Source: Pseudomonas bubulae
GTDB lineage: Bacteria > Pseudomonadota > Gammaproteobacteria > Pseudomonadales > Pseudomonadaceae
Direction of reading: 5' to 3'
DNA: 64,000 bases
Assembly: GCF_900618535.1 (NCBI RefSeq)
Contig: NZ_UYJA01000001.1
Span: 310,001 to 374,000 of the forward strand
A model generated the notes under the pieces. It searched no databases and was not told the DNA's origin. It was given only the letters and a program-made list of their open reading frames with translations. Within the stretch, counting starts at the first letter, position 1. Each line of letters starts with the position of its first letter. Position numbers and translations under genes: made by a program. Of the stretch, positions 37,226 through 45,212 are shown in pieces.

Positions 37226-38674
37226 TTAAATCGAGCTTTGCAGAGGTTGCAGTTGGTCAAACTTGGAATTGAATGAAGATAGGATCTGCCCGCGAATGGG
37301 CACGATGTTTTCAATCATTTCGCTCAAAAGCCTTTCCTGCGTAGTCAATCGAGCCTCGTCGCGATCTATTGTGAAGTCAGGCATCTCCAAATCTGGAAAC
37401 TCAATAGGTTGATCGAAGTAGTTAGGTCTAGGGGAGTTTTGTGGACGCTTCAAACGATTCTCGTATCGATAATATTGGGTAAGCGCCTTCAAAGTCTCGT
37501 CCGCCATCACTAATGTCTCGGTCACTCTTTTCTTGATGATCGACTTCTGCCCCATGTTGAATTTTAATGCCTTAACGTCAGCCTCAGCTTTTTTTACGCT
37601 CTCATCAATGATCTGCAGGGTTTGAGTCTTTTGATTTTCTAGGCTTTTTCGAAGGTTTGCGACCAGAGCTGTATACCTCCGTTGTGACTTAGCGTATGCG
37701 GAAAAGACCTTGGCATAACCTGGGTAACAATCGGTATAGAAATAACCCTCATATATCGCGAAAACCCCGCAAATGATGGTTACTGCAAATAGGGCGCAGG
37801 ATTCAAAATCCTGAAATGGAATGACGTGGGACTGAATGCTTTGCAGAATAAGCGCGAGTGGACTCTGCGCTTCGTCCTCCATAAGGGGTAAAGCGTACCG
37901 GCAGTAGGCCACGAAAATACCAAGTCCGATAGTAAAGAAAAGTCCAATCAATCCTGAAAGGTAACCGTAGAGGATACGACCAACTTTTACATGGTTCTTA
38001 TTTGTATAAAGTTGACCAGCAACAAAGCAAACTATGATATTTGCAAATGAAAGTGTGAAGGCTAAAAGGAACCCGCCTACTAAGCCTCCTGCCATTCCAG
38101 ATGCAAAAAAATTGGCATTTACGAATCCTTCCACAACACAACATGTAGCCAACACAGCGATTTTAAGTAACTTTCCATCCGAACTGATCCTTTCGGCCTC
38201 AATATCTGGCAGTCTATTCTGGATACGAAACGCGTCTAGTAGATTTTTTTTTGACTTGGCTTCTCGTTCAGCCTCTGCCAAGCGTCCATCTTGTGCTGAG
38301 AGTATCTGGTTAGCGATATGCTCAAACTCTTTACCCTGATTTAAGGTTTGATTTTTTTGTGCAGTAATGTCGATGGAGTCCATTCGCTGCTGAATTTGCT
38401 GGATAACTTGCTGACCGTACTTAACCGTGGTCTCACGTTTTTTTCCGAGGGTGCCTCGAATTTGGTGCTCCACATCCGTCAACTGAGTGTCGTTGAAGGC
38501 AGGAATGCCTGCGGCTCCATGGGCTTGAGCGATCTCTAAAATCCGGAGCTCTTTTTTGAGCTTTTCAGGATCAATTTTCGGTAGAAGTGGTTCACTGCCC
38601 TCGTATTCCTGGCTAGAAAACAGTGCCTTGATCCCCCCAGTGATGCTCTTCAAAAACGACATCAAAATATCCAT
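37226..38674 (-). CDS. Multispanning protein flanked by coiled coils (operon gene 1)
   Basis: 482 residues. Cytosolic coiled-coil region (about 30-165), then a membrane block of about five helices (LLKIAVLATCCVVEGFVNANF, AGGLVGGFLLAFTLSF, GLIGLFFTIGLGIFVAY, FAVTIICGVFAIYEGYF; listed in part), then a second coiled coil (about 325-420) and a charged tail. The two segments VVEGFVNANFF and IYEGYFYTDCY look like copies of one another. First gene of the four-gene unit; no promoter or operator recognised. Family unknown to me. Confidence 0.6.
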   Translation of the reverse strand: MDILMSFLKSITGGIKALFSSQEYEGSEPLLPKIDPEKLKKELRILEIAQAHGAAGIPAFNDTQLTDVEHQIRGTLGKKRETTVKYGQQVIQQIQQRMDSIDITAQKNQTLNQGKEFEHIANQILSAQDGRLAEAEREAKSKKNLLDAFRIQNRLPDIEAERISSDGKLLKIAVLATCCVVEGFVNANFFASGMAGGLVGGFLLAFTLSFANIIVCFVAGQLYTNKNHVKVGRILYGYLSGLIGLFFTIGLGIFVAYCRYALPLMEDEAQSPLALILQSIQSHVIPFQDFESCALFAVTIICGVFAIYEGYFYTDCYPGYAKVFSAYAKSQRRYTALVANLRKSLENQKTQTLQIIDESVKKAEADVKALKFNMGQKSIIKKRVTETLVMADETLKALTQYYRYENRLKRPQNSPRPNYFDQPIEFPDLEMPDFTIDRDEARLTTQERLLSEMIENIVPIRGQILSSFNSKFDQLQPLQSSI

Positions 38675-39376
38675 ATCTATTTTTAGGGACTACTGACATT
38701 CCACGAGCATACCGAGGTCAGCGTGCTCATCAACCAAAGGCGCAAACTAGAAAAGTCCGACTCAGGGCGTTTTGTCAGTAAGACAGGGCCGAGTTCAAAT
38801 GGCCTAAATGATGGCGAAATGATGACGTCATCACCCCCTAGAAGCAAGTGGCTATCAGTGTCTCTTATCGCTTAATAGTCGGACATCCTCCATGTCGTTG
38901 AAGGCATAAGACGACGGCTATTTGATCTAGGCGCAAACCGACGAGTGACAGCGTTCATCGCTAAGCAGATTTTAGATCTCAGTGCATGTCGCCGAGCCCG
39001 TCGCGTCGTCTGTTGTTCCTGCTATAGCAGTCGCTAGGCATGCACGTTTTCACACTTTTCTAGAGGGGCTCATGGATGAGCCGGAGCACCAATCCCTACG
39101 AAACTGTGACAGGTGGGTAATTGCACTCCTCCTGACCAGCCATTTGCATTCAACTTGCCCACTCATTTGCATTTGACTTGACCAGTCGTTTGCATCGGAT
39201 TTGACCAGCACACTGGGTGGCCCTGACTGGGAGAGGTCGCCCATAAGCTTACCTCGTTTGCGACTGGCGGAGTTTGCCGTCTGCGCTTGGCGTGGTGGTC
39301 ACACTGAGCGCAGCAATAAAGTCAGCGAACCCGGGTACCTCGTGCAGACGCGCTTGAGCACTTTCAGGATTGGCTG
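38675..39376. other. Intergenic region upstream of the four-gene operon
   Basis: No gene supported. Contains the perfect 12-bp palindrome GATGACGTCATC (38821-38832), a possible operator 150 bp before the operon, and the short repeat array at 39134-39208. It ends in an open frame that leads into the next gene without an upstream start. Confidence 0.4.
39134..39208 (+). repeat. Three degenerate 22-24 bp tandem repeats
   Basis: Units share (G/C)(A/C)CCA(G/C)(T/C)C(A/G)TTTGCAT then about seven variable bases and CTTG or TTT, followed by a partial fourth GACCAG. This looks like the multiple terminal binding repeats of some IS21-family elements; no IS21 genes are beside it. Confidence 0.5.
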
Positions 39377-40030
39377 ATGTTGGTTGACGATGACGGGCGA
39401 TCAGCAGATGTGATTGCTGTTTACTCAACAAACGCCCCCAGCATTGCGAATGACATCGCAGAGTTCCTATTCAAGGTGAAAGAGCTCAAGGATCAGAGAA
39501 AGGCGAAGCTAGAGGATGATGCCGAGCACTCAGGTGTAGTTCTCGATGGCGAAGATGAATCGGGTGCTAAATGGCGAGAGCAGGAAGAGTTCGAGGGCCG
39601 CAAGTCCTATACTCCAAGCAGCGATTCCTGCGAGTACCAGTATCTCCATGGCCCGCTCTGCAATGCCCTCCATCGCAAGCTGGACGAGCTTGTTGATGGC
39701 CATTCCGAGCTACGGGTTGGTAAGCATCGTGTCGACTTGGCATTGGTAGACAGGGCTACAGACAGGGCCAGGGTAATCTTTGAGGTCAAGATCAGCGCCT
39801 CCATATCGCCACAGCTTTACACCGCGTATGGTCAGCTCGCATGTTATCGGCATTGCTTCGGGACTGCTGATACCAAGCTGATCCTGGTACTGCCGGCGAG
39901 CACTGCATCCGACTTCACAACAGCCGAGTTCTTCGCCGAGGCCAATATCCAGGTGCTGTTCGGTGAGGCCGGTATTTTTGAGAGCAGCAAGGGCGAGAGC
40001 CTAGGAGAGGTATTGAGTACCATCTTGTAG
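39377..40030 (+). CDS. PD-(D/E)XK nuclease-like protein, perhaps N-terminally truncated
   Basis: 217 residues. The C-terminal part carries a restriction-endonuclease core: VGKHRVDLALVDRATDRARV then IFEVKISASISPQLYTAYGQ, i.e. D-(x)n-E-x-K with a following Gln, as in Holliday-junction-resolvase-like folds. The first 90 residues are acidic and variable. The frame is open for 20 codons before ATG 39377 (ADALEHFQDWL) with no better start, so a 5' part may have been lost. It neighbours other nuclease genes in a defence-rich region; its target is unknown. Confidence 0.55.
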   Translation: MLVDDDGRSADVIAVYSTNAPSIANDIAEFLFKVKELKDQRKAKLEDDAEHSGVVLDGEDESGAKWREQEEFEGRKSYTPSSDSCEYQYLHGPLCNALHRKLDELVDGHSELRVGKHRVDLALVDRATDRARVIFEVKISASISPQLYTAYGQLACYRHCFGTADTKLILVLPASTASDFTTAEFFAEANIQVLFGEAGIFESSKGESLGEVLSTIL

Positions 40031-40089
40031 AAGCTGGCGAAGCCGCTGCTCAGTACATTAATGCCAATCGGTTTGCAACGAGGTTGGCA

Positions 40090-40732
40090 TCACCGCTCTG
40101 GGCGCGTTTCGCCTCGTTCTTCAGGCATTGAGATGCTCGCTCTCCAATGGGGGTCTTCAGCCGGCTTAGTCATCGCGTAACCGCCACAGTTGGGGGCGTG
40201 GCTCAGGATTTCGAACTCACGACAATCAGCCAGAGCTCGGTCATTTATCTGCTGCGGTTTACGCTCAATCAGCCAAGCCACCGCATTGATGACCTGCCCA
40301 TGTGAAAATACTGCGATGTTTTGTGCAGGATGATCCGAAAGCCTACCCAAGAAAGCCTGAACCCTGGCTACGAACCTAGGAAACACTCCGCACCGGAACC
40401 GTCCACGAACGCAGGATCCGATCTAGACACTCACCTTCGCCTCTCGGCATCGGTCGTGTTCACACACTGTGTTGGCTCAAGGTATGTGAATTCATGAATG
40501 CGCCAGATCTCATACGGGACGTCCGGGAAATTCGCTACGGTAGCCATAGCTGTTGCCTGAGTTCGAGAGAAGGAAGAGGCAACGATCAGACCGGGAGAAC
40601 CGGTGAAGGAGTTGGCCACCAAGTACGCCTGTTTACACCCCTCGCTGTAAGAGGAATTTTCGCATGATCCGTACTGGCTTCGCCCGCGTTCGCGGCGCTC
40701 TCGCCATGGAGAATCAGCCGGATATGTTTCAT
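40090..40732 (-). pseudogene. Histidine phosphatase (PGAM-like), broken
   Basis: Reading from ATG 40732: MKHIRLILHGESAANAGEAS, a histidine phosphatase start in which the expected RHGE is LHGE, so the catalytic Arg is lost. The frame then shifts near GVNRR; homology goes on in another frame with VASSFSRTQATAMATVANFP and breaks again near 40400. The last part, IAVFSHGQVINAVAWLIERK, holds the second catalytic His. Two or more frameshifts plus a missing Arg make this a clear pseudogene. Confidence 0.8.
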
Positions 40733-40865
40733 ATGTCAATTATCCTCACAATTCTACCCTCCTGAAACCAGGTAATTGCGGTTTCTGCCACAACAGCCCC
40801 GGTGTTATTGCAGTTCCGCTATGATGGTTCTCTGTCCTACCTCTAGATTTTGCTGCAAGGATCGA

Positions 40866-43130
40866 ATGCCCATGACGCCCCCAAAATACGACCTTCATCT
40901 CTTAGGTTGGCATAGTTTTCAGCAACTGTGCATGGCGGTAGCCTCAACAGTTTTGGGCCAAACAGTCGAGACGTTCCTTGAAGGAAATGACGGAGGCCGC
41001 GATGGTGGGTTCAAGGGAGCGTGGTCTCCTCAGCCAAACGAAGTGTATGCAGGCGAATTCGTCATCCAGTGCAAGTTCACATCGCGCCGTGATCACAATC
41101 TCACTTTATCTGATGTGAATGGTGAGCTTGAAAAGGTGCGCAGACTCGTCGCGAAAGGAAAGTGTGATGTCTATGTCCTGATGACAAACGCAGGCTGGAC
41201 AGGGGATAGCAATCTCAAAATACGGTTGGCGTTTGAGGATGCTGGGGCCAAGCACGTGCTTTTGCTGGGCTCGACCTGGATCTGCGAGAAGATCCAGCTG
41301 AACAGTGATCTGCGCATGAATGTGCCCCGACTCTACGGCCTTGGCGACCTTAGCCAGATCTTGGATGAGAGACGGTACAAGCAGACGAAGGCGTTGCTGA
41401 CGGAGCTTCCCGACCTTTCAAAGCTCGTGGTGACGGGCTCCTATCGCAAAGCGCTTCAAGCCCTTCAGCAGCATGGGTTTGTTCTGTTGGTTGGAGAGCC
41501 CGCAGCAGGTAAGACAACGATTGCCTCACTCATGGCCATGTGTGCGATGGATAAATGGGGAAGCCTAGTATTGAAGCTGGAGAGGCCTGAGCAGATTAGA
41601 GATCACTGGAATACTGAAGAAGCATCGCAGTTCGTATGGGTTGATGACGCCTTCGGGGCGATGCAGTACGAAGCAGACTTGGTGATGGAGTGGAACCGAA
41701 TTCTTCCTGCACTCACGACCATGATCCGAGGTGGGCATCGGATAGTTCTGACCAGCCGTGACTACATTTACAACAGCGCACGGCGTGACCTCAAGAAAAC
41801 AGCATTTCCTCTGATGGAAGAGAGTCAGGTTGTCATCGACGTGAAAGAGCTAACCTCCCAGGAAAAGTCAGAAATCCTCTACAACCATGTGAAGCTTGGA
41901 AACCAACCACAGCGGGTTCGGACGATCTTGAAGGAGTTTCTTCCTGCAGTGGCAGCTCACAGTCGATTCGCTCCCGAGACTGCTCGGCGCTTGGGAAGTG
42001 TTGAATTCACCAAAGCGCTAAAGATTGACCAGAAAAATATCGACGAGTTTGTCGCGAAGCAGGAGCGATGGCTCGTCGAGACGATGCAGGGCATGGATGA
42101 CGAGAGCCAGGCCGCACTTGCTCTTCTCTACATGAAGCATGGAGCAATCGAAAGTCCGGTGAGTCTGTCTAGCGGCGAGATGCAGACAATTGAAAGGCTG
42201 GGCGGTAGCCAGGCCGGGTGTATCCGAGCACTGGAGAGCCTTCGGGGTAGTTTTCTTCAGATGGCAGATACGGCTGATGGACGTTTCTGGCGATATAAGC
42301 ATCCTACGATTGGGGATGCTTTTGCGTTGATACTCGCCCAGAGTCCTGAACATCTGCAGATTTTTGTGGATGGAACACCGATTGAGCGGTTGATGGAACT
42401 GGTGACATGCGGCAACGCAGGGGTTCAAAATGCTACGATTCTGCCTTCAAGCATGTTCGCAGCAATCGCGAATCGGTGCTGTGAATACGTTGCATGCGAA
42501 GGCGAGATGGAGCGCGTGAGGCGGGGGAGGCTGTATTCTTTCCTGCAACGCAGGACAAATGACGCGTTCCTATGCATCTACTCGAGAGTAGATGGAAAGC
42601 TGCATTCCAGCTTGGTTCGTGACTTCGCGATAAACCTGTTCACGAGGTCGTCTGATCTAGCTCTCCGTCTGCTACGGCAAGGGCTTTTACCTGAGTCAGC
42701 GAGAGAAGCGATTTCCACCAAAATTCGGGACTTTGTCTTTGATCATGATGAGCTCGGGCACATCTACGATAACGAGATGCATGAGTTCTTCACTAGCCAC
42801 GAGCGTGAAGACTTCTACAGCGATGTACAGAAACATGTGCTGCCTGACCTGGACAGGGTTCGCAAGTCCCTGCAGGAATCGTATTGCTACGAAAACGATC
42901 CTGATAACCACTTTTCTGATTTTATTGATGAGCTAGAGGGTATTTACGCGGCCTTTCCGGGATGGCCAGGTATCGAGGATGTGGTCGATACCCAACGGCG
43001 TCGAGTTGACGATTGGGTGAGTGAGGTCTCGCAAGAGCGGTATGAGGAACCAGCAGTCGGACGGAGCGATTTGATTCGGCCCTCTGCAACGGGGGGAGGA
43101 CGTAACATCTTTGACGATGTAGATCTCTAA
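40866..43130 (+). CDS. REase-nSTAND NTPase (Avs-like defence protein)
   Basis: 754 residues. N-terminal Mrr-like PD-(D/E)XK domain: ETFLEGNDGGRDGGF with Asp46 and EFVIQCKFTS with Gln68-x-Lys70. A STAND P-loop NTPase follows, nSTAND3-like: Walker A GEPAAGKTT (210-218), Walker B FVWVDDAF (Asp260-Asp261), sensor LTSRDYIY. The C-terminal 350 residues are helical, probably a target-recognition region. AAGGA five bases before ATG 40866 sets the start; the frame extends upstream without support. Such proteins detect phage products and then cut DNA. The exonuclease gene follows 36 bp later. Confidence 0.8.
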   Translation: MPMTPPKYDLHLLGWHSFQQLCMAVASTVLGQTVETFLEGNDGGRDGGFKGAWSPQPNEVYAGEFVIQCKFTSRRDHNLTLSDVNGELEKVRRLVAKGKCDVYVLMTNAGWTGDSNLKIRLAFEDAGAKHVLLLGSTWICEKIQLNSDLRMNVPRLYGLGDLSQILDERRYKQTKALLTELPDLSKLVVTGSYRKALQALQQHGFVLLVGEPAAGKTTIASLMAMCAMDKWGSLVLKLERPEQIRDHWNTEEASQFVWVDDAFGAMQYEADLVMEWNRILPALTTMIRGGHRIVLTSRDYIYNSARRDLKKTAFPLMEESQVVIDVKELTSQEKSEILYNHVKLGNQPQRVRTILKEFLPAVAAHSRFAPETARRLGSVEFTKALKIDQKNIDEFVAKQERWLVETMQGMDDESQAALALLYMKHGAIESPVSLSSGEMQTIERLGGSQAGCIRALESLRGSFLQMADTADGRFWRYKHPTIGDAFALILAQSPEHLQIFVDGTPIERLMELVTCGNAGVQNATILPSSMFAAIANRCCEYVACEGEMERVRRGRLYSFLQRRTNDAFLCIYSRVDGKLHSSLVRDFAINLFTRSSDLALRLLRQGLLPESAREAISTKIRDFVFDHDELGHIYDNEMHEFFTSHEREDFYSDVQKHVLPDLDRVRKSLQESYCYENDPDNHFSDFIDELEGIYAAFPGWPGIEDVVDTQRRRVDDWVSEVSQERYEEPAVGRSDLIRPSATGGGRNIFDDVDL

Positions 43131-43166
43131 ACTAGGTGAAAAAGGGTAAGGGCTACGGAGGAGAGG

Positions 43167-43670
43167 ATGAAGCTATTTTTGGACTGTGAGTTCACTCGGC
43201 TCAACCGAGACACGAAGTTGATTTCGCTGGCACTCGTGTCCGAAGCCGGGCACGAATACTACGTCGAGCTCACAGACACGTACGTCACTCAGGACTGCAG
43301 CGACTTCGTGATTCAAAATGTCCTGCCACAGCTTAATCTGCCTGAACATGGGCAACCCTTGGTCGAAGCTCAAACCTCACTGCTCGCTTTCTTGAGTAAC
43401 CTTGAAGGCCCGCTCGAGATTTGCTCGGACGCGCCGGATTGGGACTGGGATCTCTTCTGCCAATTGGCCTACGTAAATCATCGTTGGCCTGCTAACGTTG
43501 CCAATAGTCCAACCAACCTGATCCTGCTATTCAGGCATCTCGAAGCGGATGATATCGGCGACGTGACGCTCCCGGAACTTCCGCATCACGCGCTGCTGGA
43601 TGCTCGCCTCTTAGCCGACCTTTATCGTCGACTGACTGCCGGTTCCAATCGAGGCATTGAACATGGCTGA
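43167..43670 (+). CDS. DEDDh 3'-5' exonuclease, Rv2179c-like
   Basis: 167 residues. MKLFLDCEFTRLNRDTKLIS supplies the first Asp and Glu, a central EICSDAPDWDWDLF the second Asp, and LPHHALLDARLLADLYRRL the His and third Asp. This is the compact exoribonuclease type known from Rv2179c of Mycobacterium. AGGAG lies eight bases before ATG 43167. It overlaps the next gene by eight bases, and lies 36 bp after the REase-nSTAND gene on the same strand, so a shared transcript is likely. Confidence 0.8.
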   Translation: MKLFLDCEFTRLNRDTKLISLALVSEAGHEYYVELTDTYVTQDCSDFVIQNVLPQLNLPEHGQPLVEAQTSLLAFLSNLEGPLEICSDAPDWDWDLFCQLAYVNHRWPANVANSPTNLILLFRHLEADDIGDVTLPELPHHALLDARLLADLYRRLTAGSNRGIEHG

Positions 43671-44064
43671 TGATCTTCGTACGCGTGAGTCTGTCAGGCG
43701 CAAAGCCCTCTGGACACTTTCGCACCTGGTGCCGGGCAACCCACAAGCTGTCGCTATTTTGAATGTGCTTGACGACATTGAAGACCAAGAGCGCGTCGAC
43801 TTAAACCAGCGTCATCCACATCTCGATATTGATGCTGTCCGCAAAGCAGTCCTGATTGAGCGCCACAGTTCCGGTATCAACATCGTTGACGAGGCCAGTA
43901 TTCCACAGCCGTGGCGTGAGCGTTTTCTACAAGCGAGCATCGGCTCGACGCGCTTGGTCGATGGCCCGTACGGCCATGACTGGGACAAATTTCTGACTCA
44001 ATGGCAGGCTGAAATGAAGCACTTGGATGCTCACATGTCTGCAAGGCGTGAGCGTCAGCGTTAG
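43663..44064 (+). CDS. Hypothetical protein overlapping the exonuclease
   Basis: 133 residues from ATG 43663 (MADDLRTRESVRRKALWTLS), with GAGG eight bases upstream; it overlaps the previous stop. Mainly helical, charged, no membrane segment. GNPQAVAILNVLDDIEDQER and a later PYGHDWDKFLTQWQAEMKHL are its clearest blocks. Family not recognised. The overlap suggests it works with, or is at least regulated with, the exonuclease. Confidence 0.6.
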   Translation: MADDLRTRESVRRKALWTLSHLVPGNPQAVAILNVLDDIEDQERVDLNQRHPHLDIDAVRKAVLIERHSSGINIVDEASIPQPWRERFLQASIGSTRLVDGPYGHDWDKFLTQWQAEMKHLDAHMSARRERQR

Positions 44065-44141
44065 GCGTCGGAGGGCACCTTCGATTGTCTACTTTGGATA
44101 GTACTGACTATACTGGCAACACTAAATATCTGAGGTGTTAC

Positions 44142-44510
44142 ATGTCCCGTCGCGCTGAATTCCGCGCGCTTGAACAACAGCTTGCTGCCCAATTGGCAGA
44201 GCTTGAAACACTGAAAAACGATGATGGTCTGAAGCGTGAGATCGAGTTTGAAAAGAAGCTCTGTGATCTCTTGGGTGAGTATGGCTATAGCTTGCGCAAC
44301 ATCGTCGCGATTCTCGACCCGCAGTCTTCTAGCCGCCGCGCTCCTGCAGCCGCTGAAACCAAGGGCACCCGCAAGGCTCGCGCGGTTAAAGTTTACAAGA
44401 ACCCTCATTCGGGTGAAGTGGTTGAGACCAAGGGTGGCAATCACAAAGTGCTGAAGGAATGGAAAGCCGAGCACGGTTCCGACACAGTCGAGAGCTGGCT
44501 GGCCCAGTAA
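44142..44510 (+). CDS. MvaT-type xenogeneic silencer, copy 2
   Basis: 122 residues, about 60-65% identical to copy 1 at 13417 by eye, most strongly in the DNA-binding half (KVYKNPHSGEVVETKGGNHK). N-terminal coiled coil FRALEQQLAAQLAELETLKN. GAGG six bases before ATG 44142. A GC-rich terminator follows. Two MvaT-like genes within 31 kb fits an MvaT/MvaU pair with one copy moved, or an island-encoded extra copy. Confidence 0.92.
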   Translation: MSRRAEFRALEQQLAAQLAELETLKNDDGLKREIEFEKKLCDLLGEYGYSLRNIVAILDPQSSSRRAPAAAETKGTRKARAVKVYKNPHSGEVVETKGGNHKVLKEWKAEHGSDTVESWLAQ

Positions 44511-44531
44511 AAATCTGTAGAGCGCAAATAG

Positions 44532-44554
44532 AGGGCCCTGCGGGGCCCTTCTTT
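44532..44554 (+). terminator. Terminator of mvaT copy 2
   Basis: AGGGCCC, loop TGCG, GGGCCCT, then TCTTT. Strong GC stem, moderate T-run, 21 bp after the stop. Confidence 0.8.
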
Positions 44555-44667
44555 AGGGGGGAAATACTTCGATCAGCAGTGCATGATTTGGGAAAGAGCT
44601 TTAGGTCGGCGGTCGAGATAGTCGTAGAGACTGGCAACGTTCCTATGCACAGCTGTGCGTGGTGCTC

Positions 44668-45200
44668 ATGACAGGCTCATCTTCAGCCGTTCGCGCTGAG
44701 AATTCTCTTTTTGTTTCTTCCTTTCTCATTGACATTTTGCTAATTGCGGCCAACCTGCGTGTGCCGATGACATCTCTCGGGCCAGTTCTTTATCAGGTTC
44801 AGCAGTATTTCTCCCTAAGCCTGCGGCGGCGGGTTTCCTGAACACCCTGCCTTTGCTCATGTTCGCGTCCGCGTCACCACTGGCTCCCCGGCTGACTCGA
44901 CGATTTGGATTGGAACAAGCATTGTTCGGAGCTCTGTGCCTGATAGCCATCGGCTGTGTCATTCGCTCCAGTGGCACCTACACCGGCCCGTTGCTTATCG
45001 CTATGGGCATCGCCACAGCAAACGTGCTGAATGTACCCTTGGTGAAGAGGCATTTTCCGGAGCACGCTGCGCTTTGTGTAGGCCTATATGCCGCCACTAT
45101 GGCGCTAATGCCCGCATTGGCCAGTGGTCTCTCCGCACCGCTGTCGGCACTGAGCACTTACCCGGAGCGATCTCGAGGCCTCTGTATAAGGCCTAGATGA
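44668..45200 (+). pseudogene. MFS transporter fragment, CynX-like, frameshifted and truncated
   Basis: The first frame (MTGSSSAVRAENS, LLIAANLRVPMTSLGPVLYQ) is the start of a CynX-type MFS permease. Near 44820 the frame shifts, and the second frame goes on with LLMFASASPLAPRLTRRFG and AIGCVIRSSGTYTGPLLIAM. It breaks off near 45190, about 180 residues into a protein of about 400. The 3' half is absent. Confidence 0.75.
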
Positions 45201-45212
45201 TGTCGTTTCTAA

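Noticed and set aside
38821..38832. GATGACGTCATC palindrome as a proven operator
   Set aside because: A single 12-bp palindrome with no second copy; it may be chance, so it is only mentioned in the intergenic entry.
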